A stretch of 64,000 bases of DNA from Paraburkholderia fynbosensis (lineage in GTDB: Bacteria; Pseudomonadota; Gammaproteobacteria; Burkholderiales; Burkholderiaceae): NCBI RefSeq assembly GCF_902859935.1, contig NZ_CADIKI010000004.1, positions 186,001-250,000 on the forward strand, written 5' to 3'. The position numbers were made by a program, and so were the translations under genes. Of the stretch, positions 18,005-27,718 are shown one piece after another; position 1 is the stretch's first letter, and the number at the start of each line of letters is the position of its first letter. Under the pieces are notes generated by a model, which was not told the origin of the DNA, did no database searches, and was given only the letters and a program-made list of their open reading frames with translations.

Positions 18005-18412
18005 ATGAGCTTCTCGATAGATAGTCTCGATCATCTCGTCCTGAACGTTGCCGACATCGAAGCCAGCGCGACCTGGTACGCGCGCATGCTCGGTATGCGG
18101 CGCACCGAGTTCGCGTCGCGCACAGGTACGCGGGTGGCGATGACTTATGGCAATCAGAAGATAAACCTGCGCCCGGCAACCGCCGACACCGTCGCATGGT
18201 TTACCAGCCGCGAGCCGGTGCCGGGCAGCGCCGACCTATGCTTCGTGACCAGCGCGAGCCCGGCCGACGTCAAGGCGCACTGGCTTGCCGAGGGCGTCGC
18301 AATCGAGGCCGGCCCCGTCGAGCGTGACGGCGCGCGCGGCCAGATGACCTCGGTGTATTGCCGCGATCCTGACGGCAATCTGATCGAAGTCGCGACCTAT
18401 CCCGACGTCTAG
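18005..18412 (+). CDS. VOC-family (glyoxalase/dioxygenase-fold) protein
   Basis: A 135-residue protein with the two beta-alpha-beta-beta-beta units of the vicinal-oxygen-chelate fold: IDSLDHLVLNVADIEASATW with a metal-site His, and the C-terminal SVYCRDPDGNLIEVATY with the last metal-site Glu. The middle reads NLRPATADTVAWF. It may be a glyoxalase I-like or fosfomycin-resistance-like enzyme, and the substrate is unknown. The ATG at 18005 is preferred. A GTG at 17993 in frame would add four residues. Confidence 0.82.
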   Translation: MSFSIDSLDHLVLNVADIEASATWYARMLGMRRTEFASRTGTRVAMTYGNQKINLRPATADTVAWFTSREPVPGSADLCFVTSASPADVKAHWLAEGVAIEAGPVERDGARGQMTSVYCRDPDGNLIEVATYPDV

Positions 18413-18628
18413 CCACAGCGGCAGCATGCGCATCCGCGATGCCTGTCTGAAGCGGCCGTTCGCGGTGCGCCCGGATGCCTTTTTCGTCTCCGTGACCCGG
18501 CGCGTGTCGCGCCGCGCAATTCCGCGCGAGCTTGGAAAACGCGGCCATTGCACATATGCTCAGGTGCTAGGCGGGGAACTGCGGCTGCTCAGGCGGGTCT
18601 GCTGCTTATTCATTTACAGGAGTCCCTC

Positions 18629-19060
18629 ATGTCGCGTCCCGTCGATTCCGGCGTTATTTTCGTTGCACGTATCGCCCTTGCCGTGCTGTTTCTGTGGGGT
18701 GGTGTGATGAAACTGCTGGGCTATGCGGGCTTTGTCGGCTATCTGCATTCGAAGGGAGTGCCGTTCGTGCAGGTTGCCGCGCCGATTGCGACCGCAGTCG
18801 AAGTGCTCGGCGGTCTGCTGCTGATCGTCGGCTTCAAGGTGCGCCCGCTTGCGCTGATTCTCGCTGTGTACACGGTGGCCACCGCGGTGCTCGGCCACGA
18901 TTTCTGGAACGTGGTCGATCCGGCCTTGCAACGCGACATGGTGATTCATTTCTGGAAGAACATTGGCATCGCCGGCGGCTTCCTGCTGCTGTTCGTGACC
19001 GGCGCGGGACGCATGAGCGTCGACGGCGCGCGCGCGCCGCGCGGCGGGCTGGGTCTCTGA
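18629..19060 (+). CDS. DoxX-family membrane protein
   Basis: A 143-residue protein with four hydrophobic helices. The family pattern is visible as ARIALAVLFLWGGVMKLLGY, a glutamate in helix 2 (AVEVLGGLLLIVGF) and ALILAVYTVATAVLGH, followed by a conserved WKNIGIAGGFLLLF. DoxX proteins are linked to redox and thiol stress in some bacteria. The ATG has AGGAG 7 bp upstream and begins after a non-coding stretch of ~200 bp. A downstream 90-residue gene may be in the same transcript. Confidence 0.85.
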   Translation: MSRPVDSGVIFVARIALAVLFLWGGVMKLLGYAGFVGYLHSKGVPFVQVAAPIATAVEVLGGLLLIVGFKVRPLALILAVYTVATAVLGHDFWNVVDPALQRDMVIHFWKNIGIAGGFLLLFVTGAGRMSVDGARAPRGGLGL

Positions 19061-19126
19061 TGCCGCACGTTGTTCGGCAATCGTCGCCTCGGCTTTCGAT
19101 TCTGGCTGTAATCAAGGGAGCACATA

Positions 19127-19399
19127 ATGATTCAAACTTTCGAGCAAACCATTGCTGGCACGGTCACGCAGTTGTGCGCCAGTCTCGGCGAAGGACCTAC
19201 GCCGCATCGCGTGATCATCAGCCTCGCCGATTCGGCGAAGACGCTGGTGGTGCTGGATGCGTCCGGGTTCATCAGCGCGATCAAGGCCGAAATCGAGGAG
19301 CCGGAGAAATTGATCGCCGATGCGATCACCAGGGCGCAAAGCGAAGGACTGATCGAGCGCGCGATCGATACCGGCGTGATTCAGGAAGCGACGTTATAA
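19127..19399 (+). CDS. Hypothetical protein, 90 residues
   Basis: A soluble, acidic protein (MIQTFEQTIAGTVTQLC to the end TGVIQEATL) without membrane segment or signal peptide. The spacing of 66 bp behind the DoxX gene and an AGGGAG site before the ATG support a real gene. I do not recognise a domain. It is followed after ~60 bp by a strong terminator. Confidence 0.7.
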   Translation: MIQTFEQTIAGTVTQLCASLGEGPTPHRVIISLADSAKTLVVLDASGFISAIKAEIEEPEKLIADAITRAQSEGLIERAIDTGVIQEATL

Positions 19400-19462
19400 G
19401 CGGGGTGGTGTCGATGGGTGTTGCGTGACACCCGCGTTGCACTTCGAGTTGCCCATCACGAT

Positions 19463-19499
19463 CCCCCGTCGTGCGCAAGCACCGCGGGGGTGTTTTTTT
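19463..19499 (+). terminator. Rho-independent terminator
   Basis: A 12-bp stem (CCCCCGTCGTGC with GCACCGCGGGGG, two mismatches) closed by GCAA is followed by a T-rich tail. It ends the DoxX operon and also lies downstream of the convergent MFS gene. Confidence 0.85.
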
Positions 19500-19560
19500 G
19501 CGCGAACAGGACGGCGAGGTTGACGGCCGCAAAGACCGGGCGCCACCCTGACTCAAGCCC

Positions 19561-21048
19561 TCAGCGTGATTCGCCGACTCGCGTCGCGTCCCGTTCTTGC
19601 GCGCTCTTCCGCGAGCCAGCCGCCGCCGCGTGCGGCTCAGGATCCACGAGGCAGCTCAACACGCCGCCCACCACCAGCAAACCGACTGAAATCATGGTCG
19701 AAGCTTGCATCCCCGTGACGATCTGCGTCGCCGCCATGCCGCTCGCCAGCGCGCCGAAGGCGGCCACGCCCACCGCGCCGCCGGCTTGCCGCGCCGTGTT
19801 CAATACGGCGGACGCCGTGCCCGCGCGTTGGGCGTCGGTCGACGCAAGTACGGCGGTGGTCATCGCCGGGACCGCGAGGCCCATGCCCGACGGAATTAGC
19901 AGGAACGGCAGCAGCAGGCCGATGAGCGGGGTCGCGGCATCGACCCGATGCAGCAGGCCGTAGCCGAGCCCGGCGGTGATCGCACCGAGGATCATCGGCA
20001 CCCGCACGCCGAAGCGGCCGATCACCCAGCCGCTCGCCAAGTTCGAGAGCAGAAAGCCGCCCGTCAACGGCAGAAACGCGAGCCCCGCCTGCAATGGGGT
20101 GTAGCCGCGCACGCGCTGCAGATAAAGACTCAGTACGAACACCATCCCGTAGTACGTCAGATTCACGCAGATACCGAACAGGACGGCCGCGCTGAACGTG
20201 CGCTTTCGGAACAACGAAAGCGGCAGCATCGGCGCCGCGACGCGCGCTTGCACGGCGACGAACGCGCCGGCCGCGAGCAGCGCGACGACGAAACCGCCGG
20301 CCACGAGCGGGTGGCCGAGCCCCAGCGGCCGCCATTCGATCACCGCGGCGACAAAGGAGGTCAGCGCGACGATCGCGAGACACTGGCCGCCCAGATCGAT
20401 GCCGCGCGGGTCGATGTCGGCGTTTCCGCCGGCGCCGGTTGCTGGCGGGCTGCGGCGTTCGGCCTGGGGCCGCGGCACCCAAAGCAGGGTCGCGAGCAGA
20501 CCGGCCGCGCAAATGGGCAGATTGACGAGAAAAATGGCGCGCCAGCCGAATGCCGCAATCAGCAGACCGCCGACAACCGGTCCGGCCGCGATCGAGATCG
20601 CGCCCGCGGCGGTCCACAGGCCGACGGCGCGCGCCCTCAGTTTGGGATCGTGTCCATACGACTGATTGAGCAAGGCCAGCGAGTTCGGCAGCATCGCGGC
20701 GGCGCCGATGCCCTGCCATGCGCGCGCGGCGACCAGCATCGTGGCGTCGAGCGCGAGGCCACAGGCGAGCGACGCGAGCGCGAACAGAACGATCCCGGCC
20801 GCGTACATGCGTCGCGCGCCGAAGCGGTCGCCGAGCGCGCCGGCCGACAGCATCAGCACCGCGAAGGCGAGCGTGTAGGCATCGACGACCCATTGCAGGC
20901 CCGCGACACTCGCGTGCAGGTCCGCGCCAATTCTCGGCAGCGCGATGTTGACGATGGTGACGTCGAGTTGCGTGACGACGAAACCGACGCTGACGGTCGC
21001 CAGAACGCGGCCGAGGGCGGGCGAAAGGGGGGAGATTGGCGAGTTCAT
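19561..21048 (-). CDS. DHA2-type MFS drug exporter (EmrB/QacA subfamily)
   Basis: A 495-residue transporter with 14 predicted helices. DHA2 hallmarks are seen: LDVTIVNIALPRIG in helix 1, the motif A-like GALGDRFGARRMYAAG after helix 2 and the motif C region ISIAAGPVVGGLLIAAFGW in helix 5. It would export amphiphilic compounds with proton antiport. It has its own ATG and no adjacent membrane-fusion partner, so it acts as a stand-alone pump. No regulator gene is directly divergent. Confidence 0.88.
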   Translation of the reverse strand: MNSPISPLSPALGRVLATVSVGFVVTQLDVTIVNIALPRIGADLHASVAGLQWVVDAYTLAFAVLMLSAGALGDRFGARRMYAAGIVLFALASLACGLALDATMLVAARAWQGIGAAAMLPNSLALLNQSYGHDPKLRARAVGLWTAAGAISIAAGPVVGGLLIAAFGWRAIFLVNLPICAAGLLATLLWVPRPQAERRSPPATGAGGNADIDPRGIDLGGQCLAIVALTSFVAAVIEWRPLGLGHPLVAGGFVVALLAAGAFVAVQARVAAPMLPLSLFRKRTFSAAVLFGICVNLTYYGMVFVLSLYLQRVRGYTPLQAGLAFLPLTGGFLLSNLASGWVIGRFGVRVPMILGAITAGLGYGLLHRVDAATPLIGLLLPFLLIPSGMGLAVPAMTTAVLASTDAQRAGTASAVLNTARQAGGAVGVAAFGALASGMAATQIVTGMQASTMISVGLLVVGGVLSCLVDPEPHAAAAGSRKSAQERDATRVGESR

Positions 21049-21227
21049 GCGCTACATCGTAGGCCCGATGCGGCGCACCATGTTTCGGGGCGGCGTGAAG
21101 TGTGGATGTTGGCGGAGGGGCGTGTTCGGCGTGGCAGCCGGCAACCGGGACCCCAAACTACAACGGCGCCCCCGAACGAGCGCCGTCGTATAACAGCTCA
21201 GTCGATCCAGACCGTGCACCCGCCCGT

Positions 21228-22529
21228 TCAAGCCGCCCGCGGCGCATCCTTGATGAACAGCGTCGTCAATGCTCCGAGAATGCAGATCGCCCCGACATAC
21301 ATCGGCGCGGCCATCGGGTTCGACTTCATCATCAGCGACACCGCGATCGGCGTGAGTCCGCCGAACACCGCATACGCGACGTTATACGAGAACGAAATGC
21401 CGGAGAAGCGCACCACGGGCGGAAACGCCTTGACCATCACGAACGGAATCGCACCGATCACGCCGACGAACAGTCCGGCCACCGCGTACAGCGGCACCAG
21501 CGCCGAGGTATCGACGGCAAGTTGTTGGAACATCACGTAGTACGTCACCGCCAGCGCGAGGCCGCCGATGAAAATCGTGCGCCCAGCGCCGATGCGTCCG
21601 GCGATCGAGCCGGCCATCACGCAGCCGATCGTCAGGCACAGCGTCGCGACGCAGTTCGCCAGCAGCGCCGTGGCCGGCGCGATGTGAAACTGCTTTTGCA
21701 GCAGCGTCGGCGTCATCAGAATCACGACGACGATCGCGGCCGACAGCATCCACGTAAGCAGCATCGACACGATCACGGCGCGGCCATGGTCGCGCAGCAC
21801 GGCCTTGAGCGGCACTTCCGCGGCGATCGCCTTGCGTTGCTTGAGCTCGGCGAACACCGGCGTTTCATGCAGCCAGCGGCGCAGATAAACCGAGAACATG
21901 CCGAACACGCCGCCCACCAGGAACGGCACGCGCCAGGCGTACGCGGAGATTTCCTCCGGCGCGAAGTGGTGGTTCACTGCCGACGCGATCAGCGAGCCCA
22001 GCAGGATCCCCGCTGTGAGGCCGGCGGTCAGCGTGCCGCACGCATAGCCGATGTGCCGCTGCGGCACGTGCTCGGAGACGAACACCCAGGCGCCCGGCAC
22101 TTCGCCGCCGACCGCCGCGCCCTGCATCACACGGAGCAAAAGGAGCAGCACAGGCGCCATCACGCCGATGCTGGCGTAGGTGGGCAGCAGACCCATCATC
22201 AGCGTCGGCACCGACATCAGCAGCACGCTCAGCGTGAACATGCGCTTGCGGCCGAACAGGTCGCCGAAGTGCGCCATGACGATGCCGCCTAGCGGCCGCG
22301 CGAGATAGCCGGCCGCGAAGATGCCGAAGGTCTGCAGCTGGCGCAGCCAGTCAGGCATCGCGGCCGGGAAGAACAGTTGGCCGATCGCTGGCGCGAAGAA
22401 CACGAAGATGATGAAGTCGTAGAACTCGAGCGCGCCGCCGAGCGCGGCGAGACCGAGCGTTTTATAGTCGCTGCGCCCAAGAGGGCGTGGGGTGACAGCC
22501 TGCGCTCCACCCAGATTTGTCGCTTGCAT
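21228..22529 (-). CDS. MFS transporter, metabolite:H+ symporter (MHS) type
   Basis: A 433-residue protein with 12 helices. The first loop and helix pattern (AALGGALEFYDFIIFVFFAP) and the motif A block (RPLGGIVMAHFGDLFGRKRM) are those of MHS carriers such as proline/betaine or shikimate/citrate symporters. The glycine-rich helix segment LRVMQGAAVGGEVPGAWVF is also typical. The substrate is unclear. The ATG lies 355 bp from the divergent response regulator gene. Confidence 0.87.
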   Translation of the reverse strand: MQATNLGGAQAVTPRPLGRSDYKTLGLAALGGALEFYDFIIFVFFAPAIGQLFFPAAMPDWLRQLQTFGIFAAGYLARPLGGIVMAHFGDLFGRKRMFTLSVLLMSVPTLMMGLLPTYASIGVMAPVLLLLLRVMQGAAVGGEVPGAWVFVSEHVPQRHIGYACGTLTAGLTAGILLGSLIASAVNHHFAPEEISAYAWRVPFLVGGVFGMFSVYLRRWLHETPVFAELKQRKAIAAEVPLKAVLRDHGRAVIVSMLLTWMLSAAIVVVILMTPTLLQKQFHIAPATALLANCVATLCLTIGCVMAGSIAGRIGAGRTIFIGGLALAVTYYVMFQQLAVDTSALVPLYAVAGLFVGVIGAIPFVMVKAFPPVVRFSGISFSYNVAYAVFGGLTPIAVSLMMKSNPMAAPMYVGAICILGALTTLFIKDAPRAA

Positions 22530-22884
22530 TGCTATGTCGTTGTTTTGAAATGGGAAGCCACACGTAGCGCGTGGAATACGGCGGTCGTCGGGCGAGAAGT
22601 GTGGCAGGCGCTGGGTAGAGCACGGGACACCGGCGCGCCGCCCGGGTAGGACGAACGCGATGACGACTGGGACCAGGCCGGGATTTTACAGGATGAAAGC
22701 AGCTCGCTTCGGGAAGTGCTTAATTCGATGGAAGAAAGTTCCCCAGGGCACGGCTTTTTTTGGAGCGCGCTGAATCGTCATCGCGGAGCAGGCTCCATAA
22801 ATATAAAAATTAAGAATGATCCTATGGGATAGAGACGACATGCCCTGGAGAATGGCGTCCCAGCTATCCCGTTGAGAGCCACCC
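22530..22884. promoter_or_regulatory. Divergent intergenic region upstream of the first response regulator
   Basis: 355 bp between divergent genes. The middle part contains an AT-rich block (22795-22830) that could serve as promoter for the regulator gene. No gene was seen. Confidence 0.4.
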
Positions 22885-23619
22885 ATGCGCGTTGCTGTAC
22901 TTCAGCGTGACCCGGTCATGCGTTTGTCGATCGAACAAGCTCTTGTGAGAGCCGGCCATGCCTGCGTGGCTTATGACGACGGCCTTGCCATGTCGAAGGC
23001 GCTCGCTCGTTCCACGGCGGATCTGCTGGTGCTGGACTGGCACGGCACCCGTTTGTCGGGTGTCGAAGTGCTGAGGTCGGTGCGCGCTATCGGGGACGGC
23101 CGCCTGCCGGTCATGTTCGCGTCGAGCGACACGCTGGAGGAGAGCATGGTGCGCGCCTTCTCCAATGGCGCGGACGATTACGTCGCGTTGCCGTTGCGCC
23201 CGGCCGAGTTCCGTGAGCGCGTCGCGGCGTTGTTGCGGCGCGCATATCCGGATCGCCTCGGCGGCGCGAGTTTCCACGTGGGACCCTATCATTTCGATAC
23301 GCGTCGGCAGCTCGTCATGCTGCGCGATCAACCGGTGCCGCTATCGGGCACGCAGTACCGGCTGGCGACGCTGTTCTTTTCCAACGTTGGCCGCGTGATG
23401 TCGCGCGACCATATCTTCGCCATGGTCTGGGGCCGTGAGTTCCGTGAGTTCACCCGCACGATCGACAGCCACGTGTCGCGGCTGCGCTTGTTGCTCGAAA
23501 TCGAGCCGCAGAACGAATTTCGTCTGCAACCGGTTTATAAGAGCGGTTACAGGCTGCTGCATTTGCGTCAAGGCGAATCGGATGAAGAATGGGACGCCGC
23601 GCCGAAGCGGGCTGCTTGA
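22885..23619 (+). CDS. Orphan OmpR-like response regulator with degenerate receiver
   Basis: A 244-residue regulator: receiver domain (1-120) and winged-helix DNA-binding domain (~130-232, with YRLATLFFSNVGRVMSRDHI and TIDSHVSRLRLLLE). Aspartate 51 (LLVLDWHG) is in the phosphoacceptor place. The acidic pair that binds Mg2+ is replaced by Gln7-Arg8 and the conserved lysine by Leu102 (DDYVALPLRP). In its paralog at 24708 the same places are Glu7-Asp8 and Lys102. The protein is therefore likely to act without, or with altered, phosphorylation. No histidine kinase gene is nearby. Confidence 0.88.
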   Translation: MRVAVLQRDPVMRLSIEQALVRAGHACVAYDDGLAMSKALARSTADLLVLDWHGTRLSGVEVLRSVRAIGDGRLPVMFASSDTLEESMVRAFSNGADDYVALPLRPAEFRERVAALLRRAYPDRLGGASFHVGPYHFDTRRQLVMLRDQPVPLSGTQYRLATLFFSNVGRVMSRDHIFAMVWGREFREFTRTIDSHVSRLRLLLEIEPQNEFRLQPVYKSGYRLLHLRQGESDEEWDAAPKRAA

Positions 23620-24707
23620 GATCAATTCAGGTTGTGTGGAGTCGATTCGACTTTGGGGAGAATGGGAGGGGCCGAATTTTTTGAGGTTTTTCTCGATGCT
23701 GCGCGCAGTGGAGTGATCTCGCCGGAAAGGTCTACGGTCCACGTTCAATATCACCATCAGTTCAATCGAGATCTCCACTGAGTTCCTCAGTGGATGCTCT
23801 CAACCGCAGACCAACTGCTTCGATTGACGCCAAGGCGCCGCGAAAGGGCGGCTTGAAGATCACTAGATGTCTTTTTCCTCAACACGATGTGGCGAACAAG
23901 GCGTCGCTTCGGCGTCTTCGGTTTCGCTGGGTGCGTCTACATTGGACGGCTGTGTGCAACCGTTGATTGAGCTAAAACTCTTGCTCGCGTTCCGGTCGAC
24001 TACTAAAAAGAGGACGAGTATCGCAAGCGAAGTGAGGACGTACTCGACAACGTTTAGAAATAGGTGCTGCATCGATAACAGGACGAGGAAAACACAAATG
24101 ACGAGACTGCGAAGGCACATCGCATAAAGACTTTCTGCGCGCAGAGCGTTGCTGGCACGCTCATGCTAGCAATGCGCCGGTAACGTTGCTGTCAACGATT
24201 GATAGATAGCTGCCGCAAAGTTGCTGTGCATTGCGATGAATGATTTGCCTGGAGCACTTTGTTTTTCGGCGTAGAAGGAAAAGCTTTCGCGGGCGGAGCG
24301 CCCTCGTCAATCGCAGGGTGTTCTCCACGCTGCCTGGCAGTTATTGCCGATACAGATTCGCCGGAGCGTTCTCGCACGGCGAGAAGTTTGTCGAAGGTGC
24401 ACGCCGGTTCCGCGTGCAGGATTTGTGTGAGTACGCTCCCTCTGCGAACGAATATTCCTGGGGACCTCGGGGCTCGCGGACGCCTGTCGTGTCGAAAGCA
24501 GCAGTAGAACGGGGCGAAATATCCATGTCAAAAGCGAATAAATGTAGACTCGTTCGCGATCCTTAACTATTCGTTGAACGGAATCGTGAAGGATTGAATG
24601 TCGGGCAGCTGCTTACGCTGTCTTCACGACGGGAAACGTTAACTGAATGAAGCGCTTTTACGGAATGCACAGGGAAGGCGAATGCTGGACGATCGTGAGA
24701 AGTTATT
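23620..24707. other. 1.1-kb region between paralogous regulator genes, no firm gene
   Basis: The region is lower in GC than its surroundings. The best candidate inside is a minus-strand ORF at 23863-24120. Otherwise I see only short frames without domains. The last 100 bp before 24708 likely carry the promoter of the second regulator. No clear terminator is visible after the first regulator. Confidence 0.4.
23863..24120 (-). CDS. Possible small membrane protein (85 residues)
   Basis: The frame codes for two strongly hydrophobic segments (LVICVFLVLLSMQHLFL and VLTSLAILVLFLVV) and a polar acidic tail. The pattern is that of a small inner-membrane protein. There is no good ribosome-binding site, the opposite strand is also open, and I know no family. 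It is a weak call. Confidence 0.3.
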   Translation of the reverse strand: MCLRSLVICVFLVLLSMQHLFLNVVEYVLTSLAILVLFLVVDRNASKSFSSINGCTQPSNVDAPSETEDAEATPCSPHRVEEKDI

Positions 24708-25403
24708 ATGAGGGTCGCTGTACTTGAGGACTGCCGGGAGATTCGCGAGTTTGTCTCTCGCCAACTGACAAGCGCAGGCTATCAATGTCAGGAATTTGTC
24801 GACAGTAACGCGTTGCTGGACGAATTGCGGCGGCAGACGTTTGATCTTCTGGTGCTCGATTGGATGCTTCCGGACAGGCCTGGAACGGAAGTGCTTCATT
24901 GGGTTCGAGCAAACCTTCCACGCACGCTTGCGGTCCTGTTTCTGACATCACGCGCGAGCGATGACGACGTGTCATCGGTCCTGAACTCGGGGGCCGATGA
25001 CTATCTCGTCAAACCGATCACATCGGGCATGCTGCTGGCGCGCACTCGCGCGCTTCTGCGACGATGTTCCGTGCCGATCGAATTATCTGGTCCGCAGATT
25101 TTTGACGATTTCGAGTTCGACTCCGGACGCGGAGAATTGCGATTGCGTGGCGCGCTCATATCGTTAACGCCAAAACAGTTCGCGCTGGCTCTGCTCCTGT
25201 TTCAGCATCTGGATGCGCCGTTACCTAACGCGCGGATTATCGAGGCGGTGTGGAGAAGGGCGCCCGACGAGCCAGCGTTGCGGACGTTGAGTACGCACGC
25301 TTCGATGCTCCGAACAAAGCTGGGCCTCCGACCACAGCATGGCTATCGTCTGATGCCGTTGTATGGCTACGGATATAGATTGCAACGTGTGCCATCTGGT
25401 TGA
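24708..25403 (+). CDS. Orphan OmpR-like response regulator
   Basis: A 231-residue regulator with an intact receiver: Glu7-Asp8, phosphoacceptor Asp51 (LLVLDWMLPD), Thr80 (LFLTSR) and Lys102 (DDYLVKPI). The C-terminal winged helix runs from ~125 (LISLTPKQFALALLLFQHLD) with the recognition segment (LRTLSTHASMLRTKLGL). It shares order and several residues with the regulator at 22885 (MRVAVL start, LLVLDW block), so the two are paralogs. No kinase gene is adjacent. The target genes are unknown. Confidence 0.88.
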   Translation: MRVAVLEDCREIREFVSRQLTSAGYQCQEFVDSNALLDELRRQTFDLLVLDWMLPDRPGTEVLHWVRANLPRTLAVLFLTSRASDDDVSSVLNSGADDYLVKPITSGMLLARTRALLRRCSVPIELSGPQIFDDFEFDSGRGELRLRGALISLTPKQFALALLLFQHLDAPLPNARIIEAVWRRAPDEPALRTLSTHASMLRTKLGLRPQHGYRLMPLYGYGYRLQRVPSG

Positions 25404-25495
25404 TTCAGATATCCCGCTGCAACGGCGAGTCTCATGGCGTTGATGGTCCTCCTCGCACAGGCTCGCCCACGTGCGGCGGCTAACCCCCTGCCGCG

Positions 25496-26401
25496 TCAAG
25501 CGGCTGGCAGCGTCGGCCGTGTTTCGATCGCGCGACGAATCAGCGCTTCGACTGCCTTACGTTCGTCGCCCGCGAGCGCAAGACGAGGCGGCCGCACGAG
25601 CTCGGTGCCCAACCCAACGATCGTCTCGGCCAGTTTGATGTTCTGCACGAGCTTCGGCGATACGTCGAGCGCCAGGAGCGGCGCGAACCAGCGATAGATC
25701 GCACGGGCCTCTTCGAGGCGTCCGGCTTTCAGCAGCTTGTAGATCGCCACCGTCTCGTGCGGAAAGGCGCATACCAGACCGGCGACCCAGCCATGCGCGC
25801 CCATCAGTATCGCTTCCATCGCGAGGTTGTCGACGCCGCACAGAATCGCGAAGCGGTCACCGACCACGTTGATCAGATCCGTCACGCGCCGCACGTCGCC
25901 GCATGATTCCTTGATTGCAACGATCTTCTTTTCGTCGGCGATCTCCGCGAACATGTCGGGCGTCATGTCGACGCCGTAGGCGAGCGGGTTGTTGTAAATC
26001 ATCAGTGGCAGCGCGCTCGCATCGGCGACGCTGCGGAAATGGTTGAGCGTCTCGCGTCGGTCCGACAGATAACGCAGCCCCGGCAACACCATATAACCTG
26101 CTGCGCCATGCTTGCTGCCGGCTTCGGCCTGGCGGCAGGCGTCGAGCGTGCTGTTTTCGGCGATCGTCAACAGCACCGGCACTCGGCCGCGTGCGGCTTC
26201 GACGGCAACGTCGAGCACCTGCAGCTTTTCGTCGAGCGATAGCGTCGACGCCTCACCCAGCGAGCCGCATACGATGATGCCGTCCACACCCGCGTCGATC
26301 TGCGCTTCGATATTCTTGCCGGTCCAGCCACGGTCTATGCTGAAATCCGCGTGGAACTTGGTGGTGACTGCTGGCAATACGCCTTCCCAGATATGCGTCA
26401 C
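25496..26401 (-). CDS. lhpC: Pyrroline-4-hydroxy-2-carboxylate deaminase (DapA-like)
   Basis: A 301-residue TIM-barrel lyase of the DHDPS/NAL family. Visible active-site elements are GSLGEASTLSLDEK, Tyr in IYNNPLAYG and the Schiff-base lysine in IVAIKESCGDVRR. The neighbours (hydroxyproline epimerase and dehydrogenase) identify it as the deaminase giving 2-oxoglutarate semialdehyde. That is inference from context, since the fold alone also covers other reactions. The start is a GTG at 26401 with CAGGAGAG upstream. It is divergent from the epimerase gene. Confidence 0.85.
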   Translation of the reverse strand: MTHIWEGVLPAVTTKFHADFSIDRGWTGKNIEAQIDAGVDGIIVCGSLGEASTLSLDEKLQVLDVAVEAARGRVPVLLTIAENSTLDACRQAEAGSKHGAAGYMVLPGLRYLSDRRETLNHFRSVADASALPLMIYNNPLAYGVDMTPDMFAEIADEKKIVAIKESCGDVRRVTDLINVVGDRFAILCGVDNLAMEAILMGAHGWVAGLVCAFPHETVAIYKLLKAGRLEEARAIYRWFAPLLALDVSPKLVQNIKLAETIVGLGTELVRPPRLALAGDERKAVEALIRRAIETRPTLPAA

Positions 26402-26770
26402 GACTGCTCTCCTGAGTGTGATGTGTCGAAGCGAAGTGTAAGCAGGGAAAATGTCGCCGTCTTGCGCGAATCGCGCGCGGCGGATGACGATTTCGGCATA
26501 GTCGATTTATCTGTCATGCCGTGCTTCTACCGCGCAATCGCGCCGCAAAGCGCATTCGCGGCAGCACCCGTAATTAGTCGATAGCCGGTGAGCACAGCCA
26601 TCCATTCACGGTCGCAGCGATATCCGGCTCGTACTGCTCACAAGGACGCGCCGCGCGAGCATTTTCCACGATCGCACCCGTACCGTCGCTCCGTCGCTAT
26701 GCCGAAATCGTCACAATCCACGCGCACGCTCACCAAGACCCGAATGCTCGCCGTTCCTACCATGAGCGGC
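26402..26770. promoter_or_regulatory. Divergent control region of the hydroxyproline genes
   Basis: 369 bp between the deaminase and epimerase starts. The frame of the epimerase is open upstream to 26588 but the extra residues ([16 protein letters not shown]) do not match the family. The promoters for both directions should lie here. No palindrome stands out. Confidence 0.4.
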
Positions 26771-27718
26771 ATGAAAACGTTGAACATCATCGATTCGCAC
26801 ACAGGCGGTGAACCGACCCGTCTCGTCGTGTCAGGTGGCCCCGAGCTGGGTGGCGGCACGCTCGCGCAACGGCTCGACGTATTCCGCACGCGCTTCGATG
26901 ACTGGCGCGCGGGCATCGTCACCGAGCCGCGCGGTTCGGACGTGGTGGTCGGTGCGTTGCTGTGCGAGCCGGACGACCCTACATGCGCGGCCGGCGTGAT
27001 CTTCTTCAACAACGTCGGCTATCTCGGCATGTGCGGGCATGGAACGATCGGGCTCGTCGTGTCGCTCGCGCACATGGGACGGATCGGGCCGGGGCGTCAC
27101 CGGATCGAGACACCGGTCGGGGTGGTCGAAGCGATGCTTAACGACGACGGCAGCGTCGCCGTGCGCAACGTGCCGGCCTATCGCTATCGCGCGGCGGTGC
27201 GCGTCGAAGTGCCCGGTTATGGCACGTTGAGCGGCGATATCGGCTGGGGCGGCAACTGGTTTTTTCTCGTCGCCGATCATGGGCGCTTACTGGACGCGTC
27301 GGATATTCCTGGCCTGAGCGCGTTCAGTTCGGCGATTCGCGATGCGCTGATCGCCCAGCAAATCACCGGCGCGGACGGCGCGCTGATCGACCACATCGAA
27401 CTCTTCGGACCCGGTTCGCGCGACGGCATCGACAGCCGCAGTTTCGTGCTGTGTCCCGGCAATGCGTACGATCGATCGCCGTGTGGCACCGGCACCAGCG
27501 CGAAAGTCGCGTGTCTCGCGGCCGACGGCAAGCTGGCCGAGGGCGCGGTGTGGCGGCAGGAGAGCATCATCGGCAGCGTGTTCGAGGCGAGCTACGTTCA
27601 GGCGGGCGACGGAGTCTCGGTGATTCCCACCATCACGGGCCACGCGCACATCACGGCGCAAGGGCGGCTCTGTTTCGACGAGCGCGATCCATTCGCGTGG
27701 GGCATTCGCACGACATGA
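26771..27718 (+). CDS. lhpA: 4-hydroxyproline 2-epimerase
   Basis: A 315-residue member of the proline-racemase family. The two catalytic cysteines are visible: Cys88 in GMCGHGTIG and Cys238 in [10 protein letters not shown]. The GMCGHG form (His next to the Gly) is that of 4-hydroxyproline epimerases. It turns trans-4-hydroxy-L-proline into cis-4-hydroxy-D-proline, the first step of the pathway encoded here. I chose the ATG at 26771 because it gives the family N-terminus ([17 protein letters not shown]) and the usual cysteine numbering. The stop overlaps the next ATG by ATGA. Confidence 0.93.
   Translation: MKTLNIIDSHTGGEPTRLVVSGGPELGGGTLAQRLDVFRTRFDDWRAGIVTEPRGSDVVVGALLCEPDDPTCAAGVIFFNNVGYLGMCGHGTIGLVVSLAHMGRIGPGRHRIETPVGVVEAMLNDDGSVAVRNVPAYRYRAAVRVEVPGYGTLSGDIGWGGNWFFLVADHGRLLDASDIPGLSAFSSAIRDALIAQQITGADGALIDHIELFGPGSRDGIDSRSFVLCPGNAYDRSPCGTGTSAKVACLAADGKLAEGAVWRQESIIGSVFEASYVQAGDGVSVIPTITGHAHITAQGRLCFDERDPFAWGIRTT

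Noticed and set aside
19948..21540. Long plus-strand open frames opposite the two MFS genes (also 21102-22292)
   Set aside because: They are the reverse of transmembrane coding sequence and have charged, low-complexity translations. The minus strand has clear MFS motifs.
24240..24566. 108-codon plus-strand frame between the two regulators
   Set aside because: It has low-complexity basic content, no ribosome-binding site and no homology that I can see.
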